A DNA stretch of 64,000 nucleotides from an uncultured Clostridia bacterium (GCA_949106495.1 CARYZD010000005.1:1-64000), one strand, 5' to 3'. Counted from the stretch's first letter, positions 42,321 to 52,039 are shown. Program-made: numbers and translations. The notes: generated by a model from the sequence alone, not told the origin.

Positions 42321-43454
42321 TTACTCAACTGGTTCAGAAGAATACCAATAATAGTTTCCAACTGAATCTAATTTAAATGTATGTTTATATTTTCTTCCAT
42401 TACTTTCTAAATAAGAATTTAATAATTCTTCTTTTGTTTTATTTTCAAATTTACTTTCTCCATCAATAAATTCTTCTAAAATATTAGACTTAACTACATT
42501 CTTTTGTTCAGCATCATTATATATACTCCACTTATTCCCTTCTGGTCCATAACTTGTGCTACTAGCTGCAATAAATAAATCATATATATATATTTCGCTT
42601 CCATCATCATTTTGGTCACAATTTGATATTTTAGTTTTATAGATAAAACTACTACCACCACCACCTTGATAACTATGACCATAAAAGCAATTATCTTCTG
42701 CTACATATTCATAAACATACCCCAAATGAGTCTCTACATCAATTAAAGGTACTTCTTTATCTACACCATATACACTTTGATATGCTCTTGTTACATCATC
42801 AATTTTAAACATATCAACACTATAATTTCCATTACTTGTATACATTTCATAATCAAATTTATTATCTAGTTTATCTTTAATATTATCAACACTTTTAAAT
42901 TCTGGTTTACAATTCATAAAAATAAATAATAATCTTTCATTATCTGATAAAGTATCGTAATTTGTAATATCATTATTATATACTAGTGTTGTAAGACTAA
43001 TTTTAGAAAGTTTTTTATACAACATATTAATGAAATCTCCATTTGGTGATAAATTTAATTTTACTTTTCCTTTCTCATCTTCTTTTTGATTATTATCTGT
43101 TTCTTCTACATTGTTTTGTGGTTCATCATATACATCTACCTTTTTATTTTCTTTATAAATATAAAAAGATAATAAAACTATTGTGGCTATAAGAGCACCA
43201 ATTAAAATTAAAAGAATAGATGTAAAAATACTTGGTTTTCTATACTCTACAACTATTTCCCTATCACCTTTTCTTTTATTTTCATCTTTCTTTTCCACAT
43301 ATTTAATTTTTTCTTCTTTTTTTGTTACTTCTTTTACTGTATTCTTTGTTACATTATTTATTTCTGTATTATTAATTATTTCTTTATTTACTTCATTTTG
43401 TTCTGGATTATTTTCATTTTCTTCTAAATTATTGTTTGAATTATTTTCATCCAT
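42321..43454 (-). CDS. Single-pass membrane protein with Asn/Glu-rich cytoplasmic part
   Basis: A 377-residue protein of unknown function. Residues 1-75 are hydrophilic and rich in Asn, Glu and Lys. A membrane helix spans about 77-100 (ILLILIGALIATIVLLSFYIY). The outer part starts with an acidic linker and continues into a domain of about 240 residues with YVYEYVAEDNCFYGHSYQGGGG and ISNCDQND. Two Cys residues (in DNCFYG and ISNCDQ) could form a disulfide. The C-terminus is rich in Tyr/Trp (GNYYWYSSEPVE). No homologue recognised. It sits upstream of nothing in its direction and downstream of bofC-like and comEC. Confidence 0.8.
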   Translation of the reverse strand: MDENNSNNNLEENENNPEQNEVNKEIINNTEINNVTKNTVKEVTKKEEKIKYVEKKDENKRKGDREIVVEYRKPSIFTSILLILIGALIATIVLLSFYIYKENKKVDVYDEPQNNVEETDNNQKEDEKGKVKLNLSPNGDFINMLYKKLSKISLTTLVYNNDITNYDTLSDNERLLFIFMNCKPEFKSVDNIKDKLDNKFDYEMYTSNGNYSVDMFKIDDVTRAYQSVYGVDKEVPLIDVETHLGYVYEYVAEDNCFYGHSYQGGGGSSFIYKTKISNCDQNDDGSEIYIYDLFIAASSTSYGPEGNKWSIYNDAEQKNVVKSNILEEFIDGESKFENKTKEELLNSYLESNGRKYKHTFKLDSVGNYYWYSSEPVE

Positions 43455-43509
43455 AAAAATATCCCCCTATATTTTTTAGATTAACATAACCCAAAACAAT
43501 TTTCAATAC

Positions 43510-44109
43510 TTAGCTTTCTAAATCTTCTATAAAACTATTTAGTTCTTCTCTTGAATTAATATATGTCCCTTTTTTTACCATTTTCTTCAATTCGTCTCTT
43601 AAGTTATCTATATTAACATCATCTAATGTCATATATAATGTATTTTTATTCTCACCTTGTATAGAATAAATATTTATTTTATTATCCTCAAGAATTATCT
43701 TAAAATGATTAGGACAATTTCCGCTTAAAGTTCTAGAATATACTATTTTATTTTCACTTTCGCTTTTTATATTATATTCAAGTCCTTTCTTCTCTTGGTA
43801 TTTTTTCTCATCTGCTTTTACTTTATCTATAGTAGTACCATATTCAACTTTACTTTTAGTTACATCTTCCTTACAAACAGTATAATTATCCTCATATACT
43901 ACAGTTATATCGTAAGTTTTAGTTGACGCAGTAACTACCAAATCACTATTTCTTGCTACACTATAATTTTTAGCAAAATCTAAAACACTAGTATTATCTA
44001 TTTCTAATTTATCAAAAGATACTGTTTTTACATATCCAAAACCAATACCCAAAAAAAGTAATAATACTAAAGCTAAACAATATAATATTTTATTTTTAAA
44101 ATTCATCAT
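43510..44109 (-). CDS. BofC-like protein
   Basis: A 199-residue protein with an N-terminal membrane or signal helix (ILYCLALVLLLFLGIGF) and an exported domain. The last 70 residues fit the BofC C-terminal pattern: GNCPNHF, INIYSIQGEN, DVNIDNLRDELKKMVKKG, then NSREELNSFIED. In Bacillus, BofC restrains the SpoIVB protease in the forespore intermembrane space and so times sigma-K activation. The middle domain (KTYDITVVYEDNYTVCKED) is typical of related clostridial proteins. The assignment rests on pattern memory. The gene lies between comEC and the single-pass protein gene on the same strand. Confidence 0.6.
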   Translation of the reverse strand: MMNFKNKILYCLALVLLLFLGIGFGYVKTVSFDKLEIDNTSVLDFAKNYSVARNSDLVVTASTKTYDITVVYEDNYTVCKEDVTKSKVEYGTTIDKVKADEKKYQEKKGLEYNIKSESENKIVYSRTLSGNCPNHFKIILEDNKINIYSIQGENKNTLYMTLDDVNIDNLRDELKKMVKKGTYINSREELNSFIEDLES

Positions 44110-44156
44110 AATATCACCTACAAATATGTTTTACACATTTGTATATAATATACATT

Positions 44157-46295
44157 TTAAAACACTATTGCTCCATTTTTTTCAGTTAAAAATAATTTAC
44201 AGTTTAAATTATTAAAAATTTCTATTACTTTCTCACTTGGATGACCATAAACAGATTTTTGTGCAGAAAATATAGCATTTTTTATATTTAATTCATTAAC
44301 AAAACTTTCACTACTTGAAGTATTTGAACCATGATGTGCTACTTGATATACATATATATTTTTTAGTTTTTCTTTTATTTCTACATTTTTATCATTGTTT
44401 AAATATGCTTTTAATATATATTGTTCTGTATTCTTAGTACTGTCTCCTAAAAATAAATAATTTTTATTTATAATAGTTATTAAATATACTGTTGAATTAG
44501 CATTTAACATATCATTATCTTTTATATAATAATTTATGGGTGGTGCTAAAATATCTATATTTATATCGTAAATTTTAATATTATCATTTTCTTTTAATTT
44601 TATTATTCCTATTTTATTATCTTTTAAAAGCTTTTCTAACTTATTACATTCATCTACTTTAGTATATGGAATACTATAGCAAACACTTTTTATTTTTATA
44701 TTATTTTTTATTAAATTTTCTATTCCATTCATGTGGTCTGAATGCATATGAGTTATTAATATCATATCTATTTTATTTATATTTTTAGCTTTAAAAAAAT
44801 TATTCATAATATTTCCTGCTATATTTTGAGTAGAGCCAATATCTACAATTATATTTTTAGTATATCTATGAATAAGAGCCATATTTCCTTGTCCAACATT
44901 AAAGTATATAACATAGGTTTCAAAATACATTGTATACATATACCAAAATAATATAACTATTACACAAATAATTCTTATAATTTTAATATACAATCTTACT
45001 TTTCTTCTATAATTCCAAAAGTATATAATAATATGTTTTTGATATAAATAAAAAATTATAGTTAAATAAAAACATATAAAAACTATAAAATTAGGTTTGG
45101 GAACTGTAATATTTAAATAATTTAAATTATCTAATAAATTTACTTGGAATATAATTAAACAAATTAGTTTATCACAAATTAATATAAGTAAATCAGATAG
45201 AATTGGAATAAAAAACAGTATAAATAAAGAAAAAATTGAATACATCAAAATATTTAATATAAATGATATAAAAGTATTTGAAAAAACAGACATTAAAGTA
45301 AGCTTTTGAAAATAATATAGTTGAAATGGAATTATGAGTATCTGAGCGCTTAAAGTTAGAGAAATATTTAGAATTATGTATTTTACTACTTTTGATTTCA
45401 TCTTTATTTTTATTTCTAACCAAGAAGTAATAGTATCATTAAATAGCTTAATACTAAGAACAGATAAAAAAGAAAAAATAATACCTATATTAAAAATATA
45501 ATATGGATTTAATATTAATATAAAAAATAATGTTAATAAATACTTTATTTTAAAATTTATTTTGTTATTAATTATAGATAATAAATACATAATAATTGCT
45601 CTTAACAAAGATATATTAAATAGTGAAATAAAATAAAAATATGTTATAATCATTAAATTTAAAAATATCTTTTTCTTACTACTTGTGATTTTTTCAAAAG
45701 TACTAATTAAACAAATTAAATGAGTTCCAGAAATACATAACATATGACCAAGTCCAATATTAACAAATTTTTGTTTAATATCTTTATTTAAAAATTTATG
45801 TTCTCCATACATTAAACTTTTAATCATATTACTATTTATATTGCTTAATTTACCATCTAATTTACTAGATATATTATCTCTTATATAATTAATACAGTTT
45901 AAAAATAGTTTATTACATTTATATTCTTTTAGTATTTTTATGCAATATATTTTAGAAACAATTTTATTAGAATTCAAATATAATTTATAATCAAATTCAT
46001 AAGGATTATTATATTTCTTTAACTCATAATTACTAGATATAATTGTTAATTTATCTCCTGCTTTATATTTTTTATTTGTATCTTTAATATCTAATAAAAA
46101 TGTATCTTTATTAAATTTGACTTTATATTCTATTTTATCTTCTTCCACTTTATTTACATCTAATATATGTACATCTATACTTTTGTTTTTCCACTCTTTA
46201 TATTTAAAATTATATACATATATACAATTTATAATTCTAATTATCAAAACTATTATAATTAATAATTTTATTACTTTTTTAAATTTTCTTTTCAT
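44157..46295 (-). CDS. comEC: ComEC/Rec2-type DNA uptake channel
   Basis: A predicted inner-membrane channel for single-stranded DNA in natural transformation. The 712-residue protein has an N-terminal OB-like region after two membrane helices. The competence domain (about 165-430) has GLGHMLCISGTHL and multiple membrane helices. A C-terminal metallo-beta-lactamase domain has FNVGQGNMALIH, THMHSDHMNG (HxHxDH) and VAHHGSNTSSSE. All three modules are present, so it is a full-length copy. No other com genes are in the window. Extremely AT-rich codon use, as in its neighbours. Confidence 0.93.
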   Translation of the reverse strand: MKRKFKKVIKLLIIIVLIIRIINCIYVYNFKYKEWKNKSIDVHILDVNKVEEDKIEYKVKFNKDTFLLDIKDTNKKYKAGDKLTIISSNYELKKYNNPYEFDYKLYLNSNKIVSKIYCIKILKEYKCNKLFLNCINYIRDNISSKLDGKLSNINSNMIKSLMYGEHKFLNKDIKQKFVNIGLGHMLCISGTHLICLISTFEKITSSKKKIFLNLMIITYFYFISLFNISLLRAIIMYLLSIINNKINFKIKYLLTLFFILILNPYYIFNIGIIFSFLSVLSIKLFNDTITSWLEIKIKMKSKVVKYIILNISLTLSAQILIIPFQLYYFQKLTLMSVFSNTFISFILNILMYSIFSLFILFFIPILSDLLILICDKLICLIIFQVNLLDNLNYLNITVPKPNFIVFICFYLTIIFYLYQKHIIIYFWNYRRKVRLYIKIIRIICVIVILFWYMYTMYFETYVIYFNVGQGNMALIHRYTKNIIVDIGSTQNIAGNIMNNFFKAKNINKIDMILITHMHSDHMNGIENLIKNNIKIKSVCYSIPYTKVDECNKLEKLLKDNKIGIIKLKENDNIKIYDINIDILAPPINYYIKDNDMLNANSTVYLITIINKNYLFLGDSTKNTEQYILKAYLNNDKNVEIKEKLKNIYVYQVAHHGSNTSSSESFVNELNIKNAIFSAQKSVYGHPSEKVIEIFNNLNCKLFLTEKNGAIVF

Positions 46296-46388
46296 AACTA
46301 TATATTAATACCAAAACTTATTTTTTTCCATTAAATATAACATTAATTTTATGTCTAGTTTTATCATATACTCTATCAGGAGGTTTTT

Positions 46389-47465
46389 ATGATAACAACT
46401 AGTTTATGTATGATTGTAAAAAATGAGGAAAAAGTATTAGAAAGATGCTTAAATTCAGCAAAAGATATTGTTGATGAAATAATTATAGTAGATACTGGTT
46501 CAACTGACAAAACTAAAGAAATAGCAAATAAATTTACAAGTAAAGTTTATGATTTTAAATGGATTGACGATTTTGCAGCTGCAAGAAATTATTCATTTTC
46601 AAAAGCTACTAAAGACTTTATTTTATGGTTAGATGCAGATGATGTAATTTTAGATGAAGACAAACAAAAATTTATAGATTTAAAGAATTCATTAAATTCA
46701 TCTATAGATATTGTAATGATGAAATACAATGTTGGATTTGATGAAAATGGTAATGTAAATTTTTCATATTATAGAGAAAGACTAATAAAAAGAGAAAAAA
46801 ACTATAAATGGGAAAGTCCAATACACGAAGTTATTGTTCCAAGTGGTAACTTATACTATTCAAATATTTGTATAACACATAAAAAAGAAGAAACTAAATA
46901 CTCAAAAAGAAATCTTGAAATATTTGAAAAACTACTATCTAAAAATATTGAGCTTGATGCAAGACAACTATATTATTATTCAAGAGAATTAATGTATAAT
47001 TCTCAATATGAAAAAGCAATATCATATTTTAATATATTCTTAAATAATAAGAACGCATGGATAGAAAACAAAATAAATGCATGTATAGATTTAAGTAATT
47101 GTTATAAAGAAATTGGAAATAATGAAATGGCCATCTCTTCCCTATTTCGTTCTTTTGAATATGATACTCCTAGAGCTGAAATATGTACAAATATAGGAAT
47201 ATATTTTATGGAGAAAGAAAACTATGAACTTGCAATCTATTGGTTTAAACAAGCAACTAGAATAAAACCAAATTTACAAAGTGGTGCTTTTGTACAAATA
47301 GATTATTACAAATATATTCCATATCTTAATATTTGTGTTTGTTATAATAGACTTGGAAAAGATAAAATTGCATGTAAATATAATGAAAAAGCTGGAAAAT
47401 TTAAGCCAAACAGCATTGCATATAAAAATAATAAAGAATACTTTAAAAAAATAAAAATTTGTTAA
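46389..47465 (+). CDS. Family 2 glycosyltransferase with TPR repeats
   Basis: A 358-residue cytoplasmic enzyme. The N-terminal GT2 domain has SLCMIVKNEEKVLERCL, IIIVDTGSTDKT and the metal-binding LWLDADDVI. The region from about 185 is a TPR solenoid (QLYYYSRELMYNSQYEKAISYF, then YELAIYWFKQATRIKPN). Proteins of this GT2-TPR design glycosylate peptides or proteins. It ends just before the collagen-like protein gene. The pairing recalls the SgtA-BclA3 pair of Clostridioides difficile, where the transferase modifies Thr residues of the collagen-like protein. Role inferred from context. GGAGG precedes the ATG. Confidence 0.9.
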   Translation: MITTSLCMIVKNEEKVLERCLNSAKDIVDEIIIVDTGSTDKTKEIANKFTSKVYDFKWIDDFAAARNYSFSKATKDFILWLDADDVILDEDKQKFIDLKNSLNSSIDIVMMKYNVGFDENGNVNFSYYRERLIKREKNYKWESPIHEVIVPSGNLYYSNICITHKKEETKYSKRNLEIFEKLLSKNIELDARQLYYYSRELMYNSQYEKAISYFNIFLNNKNAWIENKINACIDLSNCYKEIGNNEMAISSLFRSFEYDTPRAEICTNIGIYFMEKENYELAIYWFKQATRIKPNLQSGAFVQIDYYKYIPYLNICVCYNRLGKDKIACKYNEKAGKFKPNSIAYKNNKEYFKKIKIC

Positions 47466-47492
47466 CACTTCTTGTCCTATATACATATATTA
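47464..47492 (+). promoter_or_regulatory. Sigma-K-like promoter of the collagen-like protein gene
   Basis: AACA (mACm), 16 bp, CATATATTA (CATAnnnTA) matches the published late mother-cell sigma-K consensus. It overlaps the stop codon of the glycosyltransferase and ends 33 bp before the collagen gene start. Confidence 0.6.
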
Positions 47493-47525
47493 TATAGAGC
47501 AACATGCTCAAAAAGGAGTTTTTTT

Positions 47526-48878
47526 ATGAATAATTTTGACTTAAACAATTCTAATAATTGTAATTGCAAGAATTGTAATTGCAATCATAGACCTGATTGT
47601 GACCATAGCACTATAGTTTGTACAAAATGTATAACTGGACCTACTGGTGCTACAGGAGCTACAGGTGCTACTGGACCTACTGGTCCACAAGGAATCCAAG
47701 GATTACAAGGAGTTCAAGGACCTCAAGGAGCTACTGGTCCTCAAGGATTACAAGGTATCCAAGGAGCTACTGGTCCTCAAGGACCTGAAGGTATCCAAGG
47801 TGTAACTGGAGCTACTGGTGCTACGGGAGCTCAAGGACCACAAGGACCTCAAGGATTAATGGGAATTACAGGAGCAACTGGTGTTACAGGGCCAACTGGA
47901 GCTACTGGTGCTACTGGTGTTACTGGGCCTACTGGTACAGGAGCCACAGGACCTACTGGTGCTACAGGGGTTACTGGAGCAACTGGTATAACTGGGCCTA
48001 CTGGAGCTACTGGCGCTACTGGAGTTACAGGACCTACTGGTACTGGTGTAACTGGAGCAACTGGTCCTACTGGAGCTACAGGAGTTACTGGACCTACAGG
48101 TGCTACTGGTACTGGAATTACTGGACCTACTGGTCCTACTGGCGTAACTGGAGTTACAGGACCTACTGGTCCTACTGGAGCTACTGGAGTTACTGGACCT
48201 ACAGGTGCTACTGGAGTTACTGGAGCTACTGGGGTAACTGGACCTACTGGAGCTACTGGTACTGGAATTACTGGTCCTACTGGACCTACAGGTGCTACTG
48301 GAGCTACTGGAGCCACAGGGCCAACTGGAGCTACTGGTGCTACTGGTCCTGCAGGAACTACACCAATATCTGCTGCTGTTGTACCATTTGCTTCTGGAGA
48401 ACCAGTTACTTTAACTACAAACAATGAAAATACTGAAGGTGTTCCAAGTTTCGTAGGTTTTGGAGGTTCTTCAGCTGGAAATCAATCTTTACAACCAACA
48501 TTAGATATGGCTTTAATAGATAATCATGCTTTTTCTATACCACGTAATAGTATTATAGAAAGTTTAACAGCATTTTTCTCTACAACTATACCAACAGACT
48601 TAACAAATACTTTCGTAACAATTTCTGCAAGACTATATAAATCTGATACACCAGATAATAATTTTGAAGAAATACCAGGAACTTTAATTACCTTAACACC
48701 AAGTATTACAGGTCAAGTTCCTGTTAACACAGTAGTTAGAGGAACTTTAAGTAACTTAAATATTCCTGTTACTACAGAAACAAGATTACTATTTGTTTTC
48801 TCTGCAAGATCTGAAGGAGAAAGATTCCAAAATAGTATTATTGGATATGCTAGTGGCGGACTTGGATTAAGAGCTTAA
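47526..48878 (+). CDS. BclA-like collagen-repeat spore-surface protein
   Basis: A 450-residue protein. A Cys/Asn-rich N-terminus (NCNCKNCNCN, then CTKC) may form disulfide or metal cross-links to the coat. About 240 residues of Gly-X-Y collagen repeats follow, mostly GPTGATG and GVTGPTG. The Thr in the Y position is the typical O-glycosylation site. The repeat is broken four times by an extra two-residue GT step (for example GPTGTGATG). A C-terminal domain of about 165 residues resembles clostridial exosporium and BclA-type trimerising heads (SFVGFGGSSAGNQ, HAFSIPRNSIIESLTAFFS). A strong AAGGAG lies 8 nt before the ATG at 47526; the frame upstream of it is discounted. Likely glycosylated by the neighbouring GT2. 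Confidence 0.9.
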   Translation: MNNFDLNNSNNCNCKNCNCNHRPDCDHSTIVCTKCITGPTGATGATGATGPTGPQGIQGLQGVQGPQGATGPQGLQGIQGATGPQGPEGIQGVTGATGATGAQGPQGPQGLMGITGATGVTGPTGATGATGVTGPTGTGATGPTGATGVTGATGITGPTGATGATGVTGPTGTGVTGATGPTGATGVTGPTGATGTGITGPTGPTGVTGVTGPTGPTGATGVTGPTGATGVTGATGVTGPTGATGTGITGPTGPTGATGATGATGPTGATGATGPAGTTPISAAVVPFASGEPVTLTTNNENTEGVPSFVGFGGSSAGNQSLQPTLDMALIDNHAFSIPRNSIIESLTAFFSTTIPTDLTNTFVTISARLYKSDTPDNNFEEIPGTLITLTPSITGQVPVNTVVRGTLSNLNIPVTTETRLLFVFSARSEGERFQNSIIGYASGGLGLRA

Positions 48879-48885
48879 TTTATAT

Positions 48886-48917
48886 AAAAGATGCTTAGAA
48901 AACTAAGCATCTTTTTC
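48886..48917 (+). terminator. Terminator of the collagen-like gene
   Basis: A 13-bp perfect stem (AAAAGATGCTTAG / CTAAGCATCTTTT) with an AAAA loop and a T run. Confidence 0.92.
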
Positions 48918-48952
48918 TATTTTTATATCCAATTAATATGTAATTTGTTTCC

Positions 48953-48981
48953 TTGACTTTTTATTTTAATCAGTATATACT
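48953..48981 (+). promoter_or_regulatory. Promoter of porCDAB
   Basis: TTGACT, 17 bp, TATACT, about 50 bp upstream of porC. Confidence 0.78.
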
Positions 48982-49033
48982 TAAGTTGGTATTAATATTA
49001 TTAAATATAGTAATAAAAAAGGAGGCTATTTTT

Positions 49034-49609
49034 ATGATTGAAATTAGATGGCATGGCCGTGGTGGTCAAGGTGCAAAAACTGCTTCTCTTCTACTTGCAG
49101 ATGCAGCGTTTAATACTGGAAAATATATTCAAGGTTTTCCTGAATATGGTCCTGAAAGAATGGGTGCACCAATAACAGCATACAACAGAATAAGTGATAC
49201 ACCTATTAGAGTTCATTCAAACATATATGCACCAGATTATGTAGTAGTTGTTGACGATACTCTATTAGAAACTGTTGATGTAACAAATGGTTTAAAAGAT
49301 ACTGGTGCAATTTTAGTAAATACAAACAAAAAACCAGAACAATTAGTACAATATTTAAATGGATATAAAGGAAAAATTTATACAATTGATGCTACAAAAA
49401 TTAGTATGGATTGTTTAAAGGCAAATTTCCCAAATACAGCTATGCTTTCAGCTATTATTAAAATAACTGGAGTAATGACAAAAGAAGAATTATTAACTGA
49501 TATGAAAGAATCTTTCAAACATAAATTTGCAAGAAAACCTGAAGTTATTGAGCCTAATATGCAAGCTATTGAAAGAGCATACGATGAAGTTGCAGGAGGT
49601 AATGAATAA
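49034..49609 (+). CDS. porC: Pyruvate:ferredoxin oxidoreductase, gamma subunit
   Basis: A subunit of the oxygen-sensitive enzyme that converts pyruvate and CoA to acetyl-CoA, CO2 and reduced ferredoxin. The 191-residue protein opens with IEIRWHGRGGQGAKTAS and has GFPEYGPERMGAPI, both gamma-subunit hallmarks. The reading frame extends 27 codons upstream, but AAGGAGG lies 7-8 nt before the ATG at 49034. Its stop overlaps the start of porD (TAATG). Confidence 0.95.
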   Translation: MIEIRWHGRGGQGAKTASLLLADAAFNTGKYIQGFPEYGPERMGAPITAYNRISDTPIRVHSNIYAPDYVVVVDDTLLETVDVTNGLKDTGAILVNTNKKPEQLVQYLNGYKGKIYTIDATKISMDCLKANFPNTAMLSAIIKITGVMTKEELLTDMKESFKHKFARKPEVIEPNMQAIERAYDEVAGGNE

Positions 49610-49878
49610 TGGGAGAAATTGGATTTGGAGGAAATATTTTAAAAGATGGGAATTCAGTTGAATTTAAAACTGGTTCTTGGAAAAATAAATACCCAGTACA
49701 TTCTAAAGAAAAATGCAAAAATTGTATGTTTTGCGTTGGGTACTGCCCTGATGATTGTATAAGACACAAAGATGGTATTTTAGAAGGAATAGATTACGAC
49801 TATTGTAAAGGATGTGGAGTATGTGCAAAAGTATGTCCTTTCAAAGCAATAGAAATGAAATCTAAAGAAGAAGAATAA
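49609..49878 (+). CDS. porD: Pyruvate:ferredoxin oxidoreductase, delta (ferredoxin) subunit
   Basis: An 89-residue protein with two 4Fe-4S motifs: CKNCMFCVGYCPDDC and CKGCGVCAKVCPFKA. It passes electrons from the TPP site to external ferredoxin. The start overlaps the porC stop by one base, so the pair is translationally coupled. Confidence 0.95.
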   Translation: MGEIGFGGNILKDGNSVEFKTGSWKNKYPVHSKEKCKNCMFCVGYCPDDCIRHKDGILEGIDYDYCKGCGVCAKVCPFKAIEMKSKEEE

Positions 49879-49888
49879 GGAGGAAATT

Positions 49889-51064
49889 ATGGCTATAAGA
49901 GAAAGATTAAGTGGTAATGAAGCTGTTGCTACAGCTATGAAACAAATAAATCCAGATACTGTTGCTGCCTACCCTATTACACCTTCTACAGAGGTTCCAC
50001 AGTATTTTTCAAACTTTGTTGCAAATGGAGAAGTTACAACAGAATTTATTGCTGTTGAAAGTGAACATAGTGCAATGAGTGCTTGTATTGGTGCTTCTTC
50101 TGCTGGTGGTAGAGTTATGAGTGCAACATCATCTCAAGGTCTTGCATATATGTTTGAAATGTTATATATTGCAGCTGGAATGAGACTTCCAATTACACTA
50201 ATATGTGCAAATAGAGCTCTATCTGCTCCATTAAACATTCACAATGACCATTCTGATTCTATGGGAGTTAGAGATGCAGGATTTATTCAATTATATTGTG
50301 AAAATAACCAAGAAGCATATGATAATGCTATTATGGCAGTAAAAATTGCAGAAAAGGCAAATCTTCCAGTCATGGTTTGCTATGATGGATTTATTACATC
50401 TCACTCTGTTGAAAATATAATGTTAATTGAAACAGAAGATGTTAAAAAATTTGTTGGAGAAAGAAAACCAACTCAATATTTGTTAGATGAAGAAAGAAAT
50501 ATTTCAATGGGACCTATGGATTTACAAAAATATTATTTTGAACATAGAAAACAACTTGCAGAAGCTATGAGAGGAGCTAAAGATATTATAAAAGAAGTAT
50601 CCGAAGAATTTTATAAACTTACTGGAAGAAAATATGATTTATATGAAAATTATGGAATGCAAGATGCAGAAATTGGTATAGTAGCATTAAGTTCTACAGC
50701 TGGTACTGCTAAAGATGCAGTAGACACATTAAGAAAAGCTGGTGTTAAAGCAGGTCTAATAAAACCTAGAGCATTTAGACCTCTACCTTTTGAAGAACTT
50801 CCAAAAGAATTAAAAAATTTAAAAGCATTAGCTATAATGGATAAATGTGATAGTGTTAATGGATATGCTGCTCCACTATTTACAGAACTTACATCTGCAA
50901 TGTATAGTCAAGGACTTACTGTTCCAACTGTAAACTATATATATGGACTTGGTGGTGTAGATGTTAAAGTTGACGATATTCTTTCTGTATATAAAAAATT
51001 AAATGAAATATCTAAAAATGGTAATGTTGAAAATACAACTTACTATTTAGGATTTGAAGATTAG
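49889..51064 (+). CDS. porA: Pyruvate:ferredoxin oxidoreductase, alpha subunit
   Basis: A 391-residue subunit that carries the pyrimidine-binding part of the TPP site. Key segments: GNEAVATAMKQINPDTVAAYPITPSTE, the ESEHSAMSACIGAS loop, and ATSSQGLAYMFEMLYIAAGMRLP. NIHNDHSDSMGVRDAGFIQL supports pyruvate rather than 2-oxoglutarate as substrate. Third gene of porCDAB, 10 bp after porD, with AGGAGG upstream. Confidence 0.95.
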   Translation: MAIRERLSGNEAVATAMKQINPDTVAAYPITPSTEVPQYFSNFVANGEVTTEFIAVESEHSAMSACIGASSAGGRVMSATSSQGLAYMFEMLYIAAGMRLPITLICANRALSAPLNIHNDHSDSMGVRDAGFIQLYCENNQEAYDNAIMAVKIAEKANLPVMVCYDGFITSHSVENIMLIETEDVKKFVGERKPTQYLLDEERNISMGPMDLQKYYFEHRKQLAEAMRGAKDIIKEVSEEFYKLTGRKYDLYENYGMQDAEIGIVALSSTAGTAKDAVDTLRKAGVKAGLIKPRAFRPLPFEELPKELKNLKALAIMDKCDSVNGYAAPLFTELTSAMYSQGLTVPTVNYIYGLGGVDVKVDDILSVYKKLNEISKNGNVENTTYYLGFED

Positions 51065-51076
51065 GAGGTATTACAA

Positions 51077-52030
51077 ATGGCATATAATTTAAAAGACGCT
51101 GTAGAAAAAGAATCTAGATTTACATCTGGACATAGAATGTGTGCTGGATGTGGTGCTCCTCCAGCAGTAAGAAATATATTAAGAGCATTAAAACCAGAAG
51201 ATAATGCTGTTGTATCATGTGCAACAGGATGTTTAGAAGTATCAAGTTGTATTTACCCATATACTTCATGGAAACATGTATCATTTATACATACTGCTTT
51301 TGAATGTGCATCTGCTACACTTTCTGGTGCTGAAAAAACATATAATGCTCTAAAAAGAGCAGGAAAAATAACTAATACTACTAAGTTTATTGCATTTGGT
51401 GGTGATGGTGGTACACTAGATATAGGTCTTCAATCTTTATCTGGTGCAATGGAAAGAGGACACGATATTACTTATGTATGTTATGATAATGGGGCATATA
51501 TGAATACAGGAACTCAACGTTCTTCTTCTACTCCACACTTTGCAGATACTACAACTTCTCCTGCTGGAAAAGTTGTACCTGGTAAAATGCAACCAAGAAA
51601 AGATTTAACAGAAATAATGGTAAAACATAATCTTCCATATGTTGCACAAACAGCTTTGTTTGGTAACTTAAGTGATATATATACTAAATCTGAAAAAGCA
51701 ATATATACAGAAGGTCCAACTTTCATTGCTGCTTTTGCTCCTTGTCCTAGAGGATGGGGATATCCTTCAGAAGATTTAGCAGAAATTGAAAAACTTGCTG
51801 TTATGACTTGCTTCTGGCCTTTATATGAAGTTGAAAATGGTGTTTATAAAGTTAACTTTAAGCCAGCTAAAAAACTTCCTGTAATTGAATTTATTAAAAC
51901 TCAAAAAAGGTTTAAACATATGTTAAAACCTGGTAATGAATGGATGATAGATGAATTACAAGCAGAAATAGATAGAAAATGGGAATATATTTTAATGATG
52001 GAAGAAATAACAAATAAAAAAGAAGATTAA
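51077..52030 (+). CDS. porB: Pyruvate:ferredoxin oxidoreductase, beta subunit
   Basis: A 317-residue TPP-binding subunit with its own 4Fe-4S cluster. Cluster cysteines are in GHRMCAGCGAPP and further on. The TPP-binding GDG motif is FGGDGGTLDIGLQSLSGA, followed by YDNGAYMNTGTQRSSSTP, which is typical of pyruvate enzymes. APCPRGWGYPSED lies in the C-terminal part. Last gene of the operon, closed by a terminator. Confidence 0.95.
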   Translation: MAYNLKDAVEKESRFTSGHRMCAGCGAPPAVRNILRALKPEDNAVVSCATGCLEVSSCIYPYTSWKHVSFIHTAFECASATLSGAEKTYNALKRAGKITNTTKFIAFGGDGGTLDIGLQSLSGAMERGHDITYVCYDNGAYMNTGTQRSSSTPHFADTTTSPAGKVVPGKMQPRKDLTEIMVKHNLPYVAQTALFGNLSDIYTKSEKAIYTEGPTFIAAFAPCPRGWGYPSEDLAEIEKLAVMTCFWPLYEVENGVYKVNFKPAKKLPVIEFIKTQKRFKHMLKPGNEWMIDELQAEIDRKWEYILMMEEITNKKED

Positions 52031-52039
52031 AAGTATTAT

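Noticed and set aside
47634..48360. Tandem nucleotide repeat that could suggest a CRISPR or satellite array
   Set aside because: The periodicity is 9 bp with third-position variation and follows the reading frame of collagen Gly-X-Y triplets. There are no spacers.
47849..48424. 191-codon open frame antisense to the collagen repeats, rich in Pro-Val-Ala
   Set aside because: It is the mirror of the GPT/GAT codon repeat, has no ribosome binding site, and disappears outside the repeat.
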